Below, one piece after another: positions 1 through 8,316 of a DNA stretch of 40,528 bases; within the stretch, counting starts at the first letter, position 1; each line of letters starts with the position of its first letter. A program made the translations under genes and the position numbers. The DNA lies in contig CANPXK010000015.1 in assembly GCA_947585965.1 (NCBI GenBank), positions 1-40,528 of the forward strand. The letters run 5' to 3'. This DNA is from an uncultured Clostridia bacterium (GTDB taxonomy: Bacteria > Bacillota > Clostridia > Oscillospirales > Acutalibacteraceae). Below the pieces are notes generated by a model. It was not told where the DNA came from and searched no databases. It saw only the letters and a list, made by a program, of their open reading frames with translations.

Positions 1-97
1 TCGCTTTTGAGTTCGTCGGTAACTACGTCTCGGTGGACTTTCACCACAGAGCATTGGTATGCCCGTCATACGAAAAAACGGTCATGCCGAACGACAC
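1..97 (-). mobile_element. Group II intron (class C-like), 5' end, partial
   Basis: Read on the minus strand, a GTGTCG start at position 97 is followed by CGGCATGACC, then GGTGAAAGTCC, then GTAGTTACCGACGAAC. This order resembles the first 100 nt of class C group II introns such as the Oceanobacillus iheyensis intron, which starts GUGUG, then CGGCAUG, then GGUGAGAGUCC. The intron runs off the left edge, so its reverse-transcriptase gene is not visible. It starts about 30 nt past the stop of the zinc-ribbon gene. The exact 5' splice site is inferred from the GTG start. A 3' end of the same intron class lies at the other edge of the window on the same strand. Confidence 0.6.
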
Positions 98-127
98 GAC
101 CGTATTGTTCCGAATTGTAAAACAGGA

Positions 128-409
128 TCAAGCCTGCTCTTCCCTCATCTTTGCGAAACATTCACTGCAATATATCGGGCGATCATCACGTGGTTTGAAA
201 GGAACTACCGCTTCCTTGCCACAGGCCGCACAAACTCCCGTGAACATCTCACGGTTGCCTCTTATACTGTTCTTTCTTGCATCACGGCAACTCTTGCATC
301 TCTGAGGCTCATTCTCAAATCCTTTTGAAGCATAGAACTCCTGCTCTCCGGCAGTAAATACAAACTCATTGCCACATTCCTTACAAACTAATGTCTTATC
401 CTCGTACAT
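128..409 (-). CDS. Zinc-ribbon domain protein
   Basis: This 93-residue protein has four Cys pairs: CKEC (residues 9-12), CKSC (about 38-41), CAAC (about 60-63) and CSEC (about 81-84). They form two treble-clef or zinc-ribbon units, as in the small 'probable zinc-ribbon' proteins common in Clostridia. Its biochemical role is unknown; nucleic-acid or protein binding is likely. The start ATG at 409 follows GAGG at suitable spacing. It lies 113 nt downstream of the sigH-like gene on the same strand and could be co-transcribed with it. A group II intron begins about 30 nt beyond the stop, but the reading frame looks complete. Confidence 0.75.
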   Translation of the reverse strand: MYEDKTLVCKECGNEFVFTAGEQEFYASKGFENEPQRCKSCRDARKNSIRGNREMFTGVCAACGKEAVVPFKPRDDRPIYCSECFAKMREEQA

Positions 410-522
410 TTGTTTTACCTCGCTTTGGTATTAAAAGTTTTTCGCCCTACGGACGGATTTGCACCGTCACCTTTGAATTAAGTCAACGCTCTCTATAAGC
501 TACACGGGCATATTCAATAAGC

Positions 523-1113
523 TTATCTGTACAGCTCTCTAAGCTTTTTTCTGACTCTCTGCATAGCATTGTCGCAAGATTTCACAGGAATACCAAGCTC
601 TCCGGAAATTTCATCATAGCTCTTCCCGTCAATATATAAAGCCAACACCCTCATCTCCATATCGGAAAGATTATCATGTGCAAGCTCCAGAAGCTCCCTC
701 ACTTCCTCATCAGCCATCAGCACCCTTTCCGGATCGGTCATAGGGTCGCACTGATTATCACTCTGACAGTCGAGAGATACAGCAATATTGTTAATCCTGT
801 TTTTATTATTATTGACCTTTCTGACAGCAGAAATCAAACGATTCCTTATGCATTTAGATGCATACGTACAGAAAGAAGCTCCATCATCCTCCCTGTAGGT
901 TGTCACGGCAGTATGCAGAGCGATAAGACCTTCCTGAAAAAGATCCTCGGCTTCCACACCCATATTGTATAAACCCGCAGATCTGTTCCTTATGACAACA
1001 ATATAACGCACGGACAATTCTCCGAATGCATCCTGAACTCCTTGTTTATACAGAGCCACAAGCTCCTCATCACTGAGCTGCCCGTAATCACTCTGAAATC
1101 CAACCTCCTGCAT
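523..1113 (-). CDS. sigH: RNA polymerase sigma factor, SigH/Spo0H-like
   Basis: This 196-residue sigma-70 family protein has region 2 at about residues 25-100, including AEDLFQEGLIALHTAV and the core/-10 recognition segment FCTYASKCIRNRLISAVRK. Region 4 at about 147-195 contains the helix-turn-helix YDEISGELGIPVKSCDNAMQ. Region 3 is absent, as in SigH, which directs post-exponential and early sporulation genes in Bacillus and Clostridia. It is slightly shorter than Bacillus SigH (about 218 residues). A near-consensus sigma-A promoter lies just upstream. In many Clostridia sigH sits near rpmG-secE-nusG, but here it precedes a zinc-ribbon gene. The sigma-factor call is secure; the exact subgroup is less so. 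Confidence 0.85.
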   Translation of the reverse strand: MQEVGFQSDYGQLSDEELVALYKQGVQDAFGELSVRYIVVIRNRSAGLYNMGVEAEDLFQEGLIALHTAVTTYREDDGASFCTYASKCIRNRLISAVRKVNNNKNRINNIAVSLDCQSDNQCDPMTDPERVLMADEEVRELLELAHDNLSDMEMRVLALYIDGKSYDEISGELGIPVKSCDNAMQRVRKKLRELYR

Positions 1114-1144
1114 TTATACACCTCTTAGACATCTGTACCCATTA

Positions 1145-1173
1145 ATAATACACTATTTTTTTTTATATGTCAA
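1145..1173 (-). promoter_or_regulatory. Sigma-A promoter of sigH-like gene
   Basis: On the minus strand TTGACA (1173-1168), a 17-nt spacer and TATTAT (1150-1145) form a near-consensus promoter about 32 nt upstream of the sigH-like start codon. Confidence 0.7.
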
Positions 1174-1475
1174 CAAATTTTTATAGATAAAGTAAAATGT
1201 GTTTCATTTTTTGGTATATCTATACAAAATACACAGTAATCCTTGTACATTTTCACAGATTTGCTTTTTTATAATTTATAATACACTTTCCATACACATT
1301 TTATAATGTAAATTATACCAAAAAAGCATAAAATAATCTGTCGAATTTTACCAATATATAAAATAATTGTAAATTAGTCGTTGCAGCAAAATAAAACGTG
1401 TTATATAATTATATAAACAAAGTAATGAAGATACTGTGTTTTCATCTTAATGAGCATATTTCAAGGAGTAAAGAA

Positions 1476-2999
1476 ATGGTAGTCAACTTAAAAAGTATGG
1501 GACTTTTCGGAATTGATGCTTTCCCGGTCAGCGTTGAAACCGATATCTCCAAAGGAATTCCCTCGTTTGACATCGTAGGTCTTCCCGATGCATCAATTAA
1601 GGAAGCAAGGGACAGAGTACGTGCGGCTATATGTAACTGTGGATTTGAATTTCCGAAAAATAAGATTATAATAAATCTCGCACCGGCCGATATCAAAAAA
1701 ATCGGCTCAATATATGATCTGCCCATATTAATTTCACTTCTTCTTGCAAGCGGTGCCGTCAGCTTTGACACTGAAAATTCCGCTTTTATCGGCGAGCTGT
1801 CACTCGGCGGCGAGGTTCGCTCTGTTGACGGAGTTCTGCCGATGGCGATTGAAGCGAAAAAAAGAGGCTGCAAAACCTTTTACGTACCTGACACCAATGC
1901 AAGGGAGGGTGCCGTTGTCAAGGGTCTTGATGTTATACCTGTCAAAAATATAGGACAGCTTATGCTTCACCTTAAGGGAAAAAGACCGATTCCTCCTTCG
2001 CTGCCCGTGCAGAATACAAACGAAAAAATTTTTACCGGTTTGGATTTTGCCGATGTAAAAGGTCAGTTTGAAGCGAAACGGGCACTCGAAATAGCCGCCT
2101 GCGGCGGACATAATGTACTTCTTATCGGAAGTCCCGGAACGGGTAAATCCATGCTTGCAAAAAGAATGCCAACGATACTCCCGGATATGACATTTGAGGA
2201 AATGATAGAAACCTCTAAAATTCATTCCATCGCCGGCATTATTCCACATAACACCTCACTTGTAACCGAACGCCCGTTCAGAAGTCCGCATCATACCGTT
2301 TCCGCAGCCGGACTTACCGGAGGCGGCTCAATACCCCATCCGGGTGAAATATCACTTGCACATAACGGGGTATTGTTTCTGGACGAGCTTCCCGAATTCA
2401 ACAGAAACACAATGGAAATTCTTCGTCAACCTATCGAGGACGGTACAGTGACAATATCAAGAGTAAATGCAACACTGACCTATCCGTGTTCAATTATGAT
2501 AATTGCGGCAATGAATCCCTGTCCCTGCGGATATTTCGGACACCCGACAAAAAAATGCACCTGCTCACAAAAAGCTGTGAGCCAGTATCTGTCAAGAGTA
2601 TCGGGACCTCTTCTGGACAGACTTGACATACACGTAGAAGTTCCTCCGCTCGAATTCGGAGAAATTTCTTCCTCCGAAAAATCCGAATCCTCCGCAGAAA
2701 TCAAAAAACGTGTTGACCGGGTAAGGAAAATTCAGACCGAACGTTTCAGGGGAACAGGTATATTATGTAATGCCGCAATAACGCCCGGGCTGCTGAATGA
2801 AGTCTGTCCTATGGATGACAGTGCAAGAAGCACCCTTGAAAGCTCTTTTGACAAAATGGGACTCTCCGGAAGAGCCTATGACAGAATACTCAAGGTAGCA
2901 AGAACAATTGCAGATATGGATAATTGTGAGGTTATAAAAAGGGAGCATATTTTTGAATCAATACAGTTCAGAACTCTTGACAGCAAATACTGGAGATAA
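1476..2999 (+). CDS. comM: YifB/ComM family Mg-chelatase-like AAA+ ATPase
   Basis: The start ATG at 1476 is preceded by AAGGAG, giving 507 residues, the usual family length; an upstream in-frame start would add 26 atypical residues. The N-terminal domain carries the hallmark IVGLPDASIKEARDRVRAAI and NLAPADIKK segments. The AAA+ Mg-chelatase domain has Walker A GSPGTGKS (about residues 219-226), Walker B VLFLDELPEF, and a cysteine patch CPCGYFGHPTKKCTC as in ComM. The C-terminal Mg-chelatase lid follows. Vibrio ComM is a hexameric helicase that promotes branch migration during integration of transforming DNA; in Firmicutes the role is inferred from homology. It is divergently oriented from sigH across an AT-rich gap (1114-1475). 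Confidence 0.93.
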   Translation: MVVNLKSMGLFGIDAFPVSVETDISKGIPSFDIVGLPDASIKEARDRVRAAICNCGFEFPKNKIIINLAPADIKKIGSIYDLPILISLLLASGAVSFDTENSAFIGELSLGGEVRSVDGVLPMAIEAKKRGCKTFYVPDTNAREGAVVKGLDVIPVKNIGQLMLHLKGKRPIPPSLPVQNTNEKIFTGLDFADVKGQFEAKRALEIAACGGHNVLLIGSPGTGKSMLAKRMPTILPDMTFEEMIETSKIHSIAGIIPHNTSLVTERPFRSPHHTVSAAGLTGGGSIPHPGEISLAHNGVLFLDELPEFNRNTMEILRQPIEDGTVTISRVNATLTYPCSIMIIAAMNPCPCGYFGHPTKKCTCSQKAVSQYLSRVSGPLLDRLDIHVEVPPLEFGEISSSEKSESSAEIKKRVDRVRKIQTERFRGTGILCNAAITPGLLNEVCPMDDSARSTLESSFDKMGLSGRAYDRILKVARTIADMDNCEVIKREHIFESIQFRTLDSKYWR

Positions 3000-3030
3000 A
3001 TCCGTACAGTCCTGATACTGAGCGGCGGCA

Positions 3031-3059
3031 TTGACATATCGGTAAATTTCTGATAATAT
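3031..3059 (+). promoter_or_regulatory. Possible promoter of the 3183 gene
   Basis: TTGACA (3031-3036) is separated by 17 nt from TAATAT (3054-3059). The predicted leader of about 115 nt contains a short inverted repeat, AAGTCA with TGACTT, near 3101-3121. The -35 box is perfect but the -10 box is weak. Confidence 0.45.
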
Positions 3060-3182
3060 ATAATCGATGATTGTAACGTATTTATGGCATACGTACAGCA
3101 AAGTCACCGCTCGGCTGACTTGCCTTCGGAAGCTCCGCACCTGTTCAGGGGTTGACATTTTTATGAAATCGAGGTGGAATTT

Positions 3183-3839
3183 ATGAATAAAATGAAACAG
3201 CTTATCTTCATCACCATAGGATTCATTGTGGCCGCACTGGTGATAGGAGGTACTCTTATGTCGGTCAAGACAGATATCAGTAACCAGGTCGGGTCGGGCA
3301 AAAATAACAGCTCACAAAGTACATCAAATGACTCGGATGAAGATACAGCCCCGGAGATCGTCTTTATAAAAATCATTGACACATATAACAGAGGAAAAAG
3401 ATCGGGAGGATATGTTATTGATAGAAGCGGGCTTCGCTATGATTTTGACTTTTCAGGTGAGACTTCACTAACACACGAGGAAATACTCGCCAAGGTTGAG
3501 AAAAAAATTAAAGATCTCAAAGGTGAAGCCTTTATTTCCGAAAACGATATGTCAACATTGTATGATATGGTTAATAAGATAAAAGATGTGGAATTTTCAA
3601 TTGAAGAAAATGAATACGCGGAGGATACAGCTACCCTTTACGGTGTGGTATATAAAAACAATAAACCAAATCTTATCAAGATATATTCCTCCGGAAGTGT
3701 AAATGAATCCCCTCTTGATTATAATGCAAAATCTATCCGGAAATTTATTGCATCAAAAGAAAATGGTTCCGGGAACAATACTGCATCCTCAGACTATGTT
3801 TCCGTTCAGCAGAGTGAATTTTCGGGGGTATCCGGATGA
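3183..3839 (+). CDS. Membrane-anchored or secreted protein of unknown function
   Basis: The start ATG at 3183 is chosen because GAGGTGG ends 5 nt upstream; a GTG at 3174 lies within that ribosome binding site. The protein has 218 residues. Residues 5-25 form one hydrophobic segment (LIFITIGFIVAALVIGGTLM), an uncleaved anchor or signal peptide. A low-complexity Ser/Asn/Asp linker follows (about 35-55), then a mixed alpha/beta extracytoplasmic part and a Ser/Asn-rich C-terminus. No Cys for a lipobox and no recognised domain were found. It is a single-gene unit closed by a strong terminator. Function unknown. Confidence 0.7.
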   Translation: MNKMKQLIFITIGFIVAALVIGGTLMSVKTDISNQVGSGKNNSSQSTSNDSDEDTAPEIVFIKIIDTYNRGKRSGGYVIDRSGLRYDFDFSGETSLTHEEILAKVEKKIKDLKGEAFISENDMSTLYDMVNKIKDVEFSIEENEYAEDTATLYGVVYKNNKPNLIKIYSSGSVNESPLDYNAKSIRKFIASKENGSGNNTASSDYVSVQQSEFSGVSG

Positions 3840-3900
3840 TTTCAGTCATTATTACTTTTCTGACGACATCAGGTAATTGACCGAACAGATATGAAAACGC

Positions 3901-3950
3901 AACAACGGGGTCGCCTTGCAATAGGGTGACCCCGTTGTTACTTTTATTTA
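3901..3950 (+). terminator. Rho-independent terminator
   Basis: AACAACGGGGTC (3901-3912) pairs perfectly with GACCCCGTTGTT (3928-3939), extended inward by three pairs, and is followed by ACTTTTATTT. It ends the 3183 transcript. The remainder up to the citrate synthase stop (3951-4157) shows no convincing gene. Confidence 0.85.
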
Positions 3951-4157
3951 CATAAATCTTATCCGGTAAACAACAGATATAAATTCAGAAAAAATACAAC
4001 AACCTCTATGACATATGTACCCGTGGTTATGTCAGTATGAAAAAACCTCATAAGGGGCTTTCAACATACTATAAGTTTATCATTACCGGCAGAAGCCCGT
4101 CTGCACGTAATAAACTCCACTTATGTATCTCAGCACGCCAAATCGCAAATCATCACA

Positions 4158-5540
4158 TCAACGATCTTCGAGCGGGGTATAGGGTATTCTTCCGTGTACA
4201 TTCATATATGCCGGACGTATGATTTTACTCGGATTTACAAGCTCCTCAATTCTGTGAGCAGACCATCCGGCTATTCTTGCGATTGCGAAAATCGGAGTGT
4301 ATAGCTGTGTGGGCAGGTCAAGCATACTGTATACAAATCCACTGTAGAAATCAACATTTGCACTGACACCCTTATAGATCTTTCTTTCCTCCGCAATTAC
4401 CTCCGGTGCAAGCTTTTCTACAAGTGAATACAGGCGAAATTCCCTTGTTCTTCCCTTTTCTTCGGACAGCTTTTCAACGAATTTCTTAAATACCCTCGCC
4501 CTCGGGTCGGAAATCGAATATACCGCATGACCCATGCCGTATATAAGACCGGCTTTGTCGAAGGCCTCGCCGTGAAGTATTCTTTTAAGGTATGCCCTTA
4601 CCTCTTCCTCATCGTTATAGTCGGAGATGTTTTGCTGCATATCATCAAACATCTTGACAACCTTGATATTTGCACCTCCGTGCTTCGGACCCTTGAGTGA
4701 GCCTAAAGCGGCAGCAATGGCAGAATATGTATCCGTACCCGATGAGGATACAACATGAGTAGTAAAGCTGGAGTTGTTTCCGCCGCCATGCTCGGCATGA
4801 AGTACAAGTGACATATCGAGCAGTCTGGCTTCGAGCGCTGTATATTTTGAATCATCCCTCAGCATATACAAAATATTTTCCGCTGTGGAAAGCTTAGGAT
4901 CGGGTGCATGAATAAACAGACTGTCCCTCAGATAATAATGACTGTATGCCCTGTAGCAATACACGGAAAGCACAGGGAAAAGTGCTATAAGCTGAAGGCA
5001 CTGGCGGAGTACATTAGGTATGGATACATCATCAGGGTTCGGGTCGTAGGAATAAAGAGTAAGAACACTCCTTGCAAGTCCGTTCATCATATCGGTACTC
5101 GGTGCCTTTAATATGATATCCCTTGGAAAAGACTGAGGCAGATTACGGTATGTTGCAAGAAGCTCCTTTATCCTCTTAAGCTGTTTCTTATCCGGCAGCT
5201 CACCGAAGAGAAGCAGATATACAACCTCTTCAAAGCCAAAACGCTCATCGTCTATAAATCCCTTTACTATATCCTCAACATCAATGCCCCTGTAATAAAG
5301 CTTGCCATCGCACGGCCTGTTTTCTCCGTCTACATTAACAGAAGAACAAATTTCCGAGATCTCAGTAAGACCTGCAAGAACGCCTTTGCCGTTAATATCT
5401 CTCAGTCCACGCTTAACATCATATTTTGAATAAAGCTGCTTGTCAATAGTGCCGTTTTTCTGACATAGAGCACTGAGTTCTCTCAATTCATCCGTAACAT
5501 TAAAAAAATTTTCATTTTGTAGCAAATACTCATTCTGCAT
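4158..5540 (-). CDS. gltA: Citrate synthase
   Basis: Condenses acetyl-CoA with oxaloacetate to citrate, the entry to the oxidative TCA branch that supplies 2-oxoglutarate for glutamate. Family signatures are LHAEHGGGNNSSFTTHV with a catalytic His, GPKHGGAN, and GMGHAVYSISDPRA with the second His; DFYSG carries the catalytic Asp. The start ATG at 5540 is preferred because GGAG sits 9 nt upstream; starts 9 and 15 nt further up would overlap that site. The resulting 460 residues are longer than minimal citrate synthases but match the clostridial form with an N-terminal extension (about residues 1-60). It appears monocistronic with its own promoter. In fermentative Clostridia a biosynthetic role is expected. 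Confidence 0.93.
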   Translation of the reverse strand: MQNEYLLQNENFFNVTDELRELSALCQKNGTIDKQLYSKYDVKRGLRDINGKGVLAGLTEISEICSSVNVDGENRPCDGKLYYRGIDVEDIVKGFIDDERFGFEEVVYLLLFGELPDKKQLKRIKELLATYRNLPQSFPRDIILKAPSTDMMNGLARSVLTLYSYDPNPDDVSIPNVLRQCLQLIALFPVLSVYCYRAYSHYYLRDSLFIHAPDPKLSTAENILYMLRDDSKYTALEARLLDMSLVLHAEHGGGNNSSFTTHVVSSSGTDTYSAIAAALGSLKGPKHGGANIKVVKMFDDMQQNISDYNDEEEVRAYLKRILHGEAFDKAGLIYGMGHAVYSISDPRARVFKKFVEKLSEEKGRTREFRLYSLVEKLAPEVIAEERKIYKGVSANVDFYSGFVYSMLDLPTQLYTPIFAIARIAGWSAHRIEELVNPSKIIRPAYMNVHGRIPYTPLEDR

Positions 5541-5578
5541 TCGTACCATCTCCATTTCGTAAAATGTATATCATTATT

Positions 5579-5607
5579 ATTCTATCATGTTTTAAACACT
5601 TTGTAAA
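5579..5607 (-). promoter_or_regulatory. Promoter of gltA
   Basis: On the minus strand TTTACA (5607-5602), a 17-nt spacer and TAGAAT (5584-5579) lie about 40 nt upstream of the citrate synthase start codon. Confidence 0.55.
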
Positions 5608-5686
5608 TAGTTTTGCAAAATAATATTGATAGATTTATACAACAAAAATGAAGAATCCGTACTTTTCCGGCAAATCAATCACCGCA

Positions 5687-6364
5687 TTATTTCTTATCTT
5701 CAAAAAGGTAAAGTGTGTTGTCTCTGTCGCATACCCCGAGAAAGATTTCGCTTGCCTTATGATATCCCTGCTTTTCAAGCTGTTTATTGAGCCATGTCAT
5801 ATCCAGACCTCTCCGCTTCAGGTTTTCATGAAGAATTTTACCATCCATAATTATTTCTGTCTGTATATATTCAGGTTTTACTTTGACATCCATATCACTC
5901 GGGTTCATCGGACGCTTATCACTGACAGGCAAAACGGACAGTTTTCCGTTATGCTCAAATACAGCCGTCTGAATGTCGTTAATATTAAAATAACCTGCCT
6001 GTCTGCACATAAGCATAAATTCACTGAGTTCAAGCTTTGCTTTTTTCATGTTCTCACGGTAAATCTTTCCGTTATCCATTATTATGGTCGGTGTACCGTT
6101 TATATATTTTCTGCTCTTCTGAAATTTGCTCGCAACAAAACTCAGAATTATAGAGCATAAGCCGTAAATTATCATGGCTATAAGGGGCTTCCACGGCGAT
6201 TCAAGCTCTGTTGCAAGCTCCGCTGCGACAGAGCCTATTGTTATTCCTGTGATATAATCAAAAAAATCAAGCTGTGATATCTGCTTATGACCTATAAGCT
6301 TTGCTATAATAAACAAAGAAACGACCGATAGCAAAGATGTCAGTATTACTTTTACAATATCCAT
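5687..6364 (-). CDS. DUF421 (YetF-like) membrane protein
   Basis: The start ATG at 6364 follows GGAGG six bases upstream; longer in-frame versions lack a ribosome binding site. The 225-residue protein has three transmembrane helices in the first 85 residues. The DUF421 signature FDYITGITIGSVAAELA is followed by the soluble YetF-like domain with PTIIMDNGKI and ELSEFMLMCRQAGYFNI. Bacillus relatives (YetF, YdfS and others) are membrane proteins, several linked to sporulation or spore membranes. That context fits the divergently transcribed spoIIR next door, but a functional link is only inferred. Confidence 0.85.
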   Translation of the reverse strand: MDIVKVILTSLLSVVSLFIIAKLIGHKQISQLDFFDYITGITIGSVAAELATELESPWKPLIAMIIYGLCSIILSFVASKFQKSRKYINGTPTIIMDNGKIYRENMKKAKLELSEFMLMCRQAGYFNINDIQTAVFEHNGKLSVLPVSDKRPMNPSDMDVKVKPEYIQTEIIMDGKILHENLKRRGLDMTWLNKQLEKQGYHKASEIFLGVCDRDNTLYLFEDKK

Positions 6365-6518
6365 TCCATACCTCCGGAGTACATTTTTTAACAGTATTCC
6401 CGAATTTATATTTTTAATACATTTGTTCATAAAGCCCGGATTTTTCGGATAAGCGCTGTGTATAAACCAGAAATTTCCTGCCAATAATCACGTTACAAAC
6501 GAACGGAGGGAAAATATT

Positions 6519-7112
6519 ATGAAAATCTTTTTCAAAGCCTTTTGCTGTGCGGTTGTTATATCCTGTATTCTTTCCATAACGGGATTCAGCGGTGCCTGTG
6601 AGGATATCGAGGATAGAGTATTCAGGCTTCACATTATTGCAAATTCCGACAGTGAAGAGGACCAGAGTCTTAAATTAAAAGTACGGGATGAGATAACAAC
6701 ATACACTGAAAAGCTGTTTGCCGACTGCAAAACAAAGGAAGAATCCATGGATGCGGCGAGCAGAAATATAGACAGTATCAGGGCTAAAGCGCAAGAGGTG
6801 GTTAAAAAATACGGATATGATTATGCGGTTGATGCATATGTCACCAATATGAGCTTTGACACAAGAGTATATGATGATTTCACTCTACCCGCCGGAAAAT
6901 ATGATGCACTGCGCATTGTTATCGGAAAGGGTGAAGGACATAACTGGTGGTGTGTGCTGTATCCCGCGGTATGTGTACCGTCAGCACAGAAAAATATAGG
7001 CTCGGTTCTGAGTGACGGCGAAACGGAAATCGTAACCGAAAGTGATAAATATACGGTAAAATTCAAAATAGTGGAAATATTTGAGGGTATTGCTGATTTT
7101 TTCAGGTGGTAA
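6519..7112 (+). CDS. spoIIR: Stage II sporulation protein R
   Basis: SpoIIR is made in the forespore under sigma-F, exported to the intermembrane space, and activates the SpoIIGA protease that processes pro-sigma-E in the mother cell. This 197-residue protein has a signal/anchor at residues 5-24, then the family motif VFRLHIIANSDSEEDQSLKL and VRDEI. The middle holds LPAGKYDALRIVIGKGEGHNWWCVLYP, with the hallmark GEGHNWWCV at about residues 141-149. GGAGGG lies 8 nt before the ATG. Its presence supports an endospore-forming organism. A sigma-F promoter was not identified with confidence. Confidence 0.93.
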   Translation: MKIFFKAFCCAVVISCILSITGFSGACEDIEDRVFRLHIIANSDSEEDQSLKLKVRDEITTYTEKLFADCKTKEESMDAASRNIDSIRAKAQEVVKKYGYDYAVDAYVTNMSFDTRVYDDFTLPAGKYDALRIVIGKGEGHNWWCVLYPAVCVPSAQKNIGSVLSDGETEIVTESDKYTVKFKIVEIFEGIADFFRW

Positions 7113-7200
7113 CCCGCATCGGTAAATTATTAAGCATTGATATCTTAATCCCTATATGATATATTATTCCATAGACTTATATCTTTGGAGTGATGTATTT

Positions 7201-8049
7201 GTGGCTATAAATTCAACCTGTGCGATTGTATGCTGTTCAAACGGCATTAAAAAAACAGAAACGGAAGATATACAACTGCTTAAGTATAAACTTCATAATA
7301 TATTCTCTGATGTAAAAACAGGAAAATTTATTTATTCCTATGGCAATACCATTTCCTCTGCATCAGCCAAAAGCAGGGCGGAAGAGCTTGCGGAGCTTTT
7401 CGGGTCGGGTATATCCAATATTTTTGACATATCGGGCGGGGATATTTGTAATGAGCTCCTACCCTATCTTGACTATAATATCATAAGTAAATCCGAATCC
7501 GTATTTTGGGGATACAGTGACCTCACGGTACTTATCAATGCAATATATGCAAAGACGGGCAAGGCAGGTATTTTATATCAAATAAGAAATATCATAGGTC
7601 CATGTGGTGATTTACAACAAAAGCGAATATGTGATTATTTTAAAGGCAACAACAATGATTTATTTGATGTAAAATACAATATGCTTAACGGTGACGGCAT
7701 GAAAGGTATCGTTGTCGGCGGGAATATCCGGTGCTTTCTCAAGCTTGCGGGTACGGAATATTTTCCCGGGCTTTACGGAAAAATACTGCTTCTTGAGGCA
7801 CTTAGCGGAGATGAGGCTAAAATACGTACTTATCTCGCTCAGCTTAAGCAGCTCGGCGCTTTCGATAAAATCAACGGCATAATTCTCGGCACATTTACAA
7901 ATATGGAAAAACATTCAACAATACCGACGGTAGAGGATATGGTAGTTGATATAACGGATAAATCCTTGCCTATAGCAAAAACCTGTGAAATCGGACACGC
8001 GGGAAATTCCAAAGCGGTTTTTATAGGAAAAGAAATTACAATAGAATAA
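7201..8049 (+). CDS. S66 family LD-carboxypeptidase-like protein
   Basis: S66 enzymes cut the L,D bond of peptidoglycan tetrapeptides during cell-wall recycling; some relatives act on antibiotics (MccF) or other peptides. Motifs seen are FDISGGDICNELLPYLDY, FWGYSDLTVLINAI with the nucleophile Ser in GYSD, GIVVGGNIRC, LLLEA with the charge-relay Glu, and the terminal IGHAGNSKAVFIG with the catalytic His. The start is taken as GTG at 7201 because GGAGTG lies 9 nt upstream and the protein then opens with the expected AINSTCAIVCCSNG strand; an ATG 45 nt upstream is less likely. Length is 282 residues, close to the family norm. Tandem terminators follow. The exact substrate is uncertain. Confidence 0.82.
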   Translation: MAINSTCAIVCCSNGIKKTETEDIQLLKYKLHNIFSDVKTGKFIYSYGNTISSASAKSRAEELAELFGSGISNIFDISGGDICNELLPYLDYNIISKSESVFWGYSDLTVLINAIYAKTGKAGILYQIRNIIGPCGDLQQKRICDYFKGNNNDLFDVKYNMLNGDGMKGIVVGGNIRCFLKLAGTEYFPGLYGKILLLEALSGDEAKIRTYLAQLKQLGAFDKINGIILGTFTNMEKHSTIPTVEDMVVDITDKSLPIAKTCEIGHAGNSKAVFIGKEITIE

Positions 8050-8065
8050 AACTCTATTTTTACCC

Positions 8066-8100
8066 GCAAGGTCTTACCATGAAAAAGGACTTGCTTTTTA
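8066..8100 (+). terminator. Terminator after S66 peptidase gene
   Basis: GCAAGGTC (8066-8073) pairs with GACTTGC (8088-8094), with one bulged G, followed by TTTTTA. Confidence 0.55.
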
Positions 8101-8167
8101 TCAAAGGAATTTGACATTTCCTGAAACTGATTGTTGTTTCAAGCGCATAAAATATAAAGTAAAGATT

Positions 8168-8196
8168 AACCGCTTTTACGGAAGCGGTTTGTTTTT
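8168..8196 (+). terminator. Second Rho-independent terminator upstream of metA
   Basis: AACCGCTT (8168-8175), a 6-nt loop and AAGCGGTT (8182-8189) form a perfect 8-bp stem followed by TGTTTTT. It lies upstream of the metA promoter, so it insulates metA from the preceding gene rather than acting as a metA attenuator. Confidence 0.8.
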
Positions 8197-8244
8197 ATGA
8201 AAATGTGTGCATTTTCCAACTTAAAAAGAAAAAATTTCCGAAAG

Positions 8245-8273
8245 TTGAATTTCAGGTTAATATGTGTTATAAT
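8245..8273 (+). promoter_or_regulatory. Promoter of metA
   Basis: TTGAAT (8245-8250), a 17-nt spacer and a perfect TATAAT (8268-8273) with an extended TGT upstream. The leader to the ATG at 8317 is only about 35 nt, so no SAM riboswitch or T-box can fit after this start point. Confidence 0.75.
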
Positions 8274-8316
8274 TGTTTACTGCAGCCTATCAGTAATGAA
8301 AGAAGTGTAATGTACT

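Noticed and set aside
428-500. tRNA-like stretch on the minus strand between sigH and the zinc-ribbon gene
   Set aside because: A plausible T-arm (GACGG-TGCAAAT-CCGTC) is present, but neither a 7-bp acceptor stem nor a 5-bp anticodon stem can be formed.
4037-4222. 61-codon plus-strand frame beside citrate synthase
   Set aside because: It overlaps the end of gltA in antisense, has no ribosome binding site and no family resemblance.
8100-8316. SAM riboswitch or T-box before metA
   Set aside because: The strong promoter lies only about 45 nt before the ATG and none of the SAM-I or T-box conserved segments are present; the hairpin at 8168 is upstream of that promoter.
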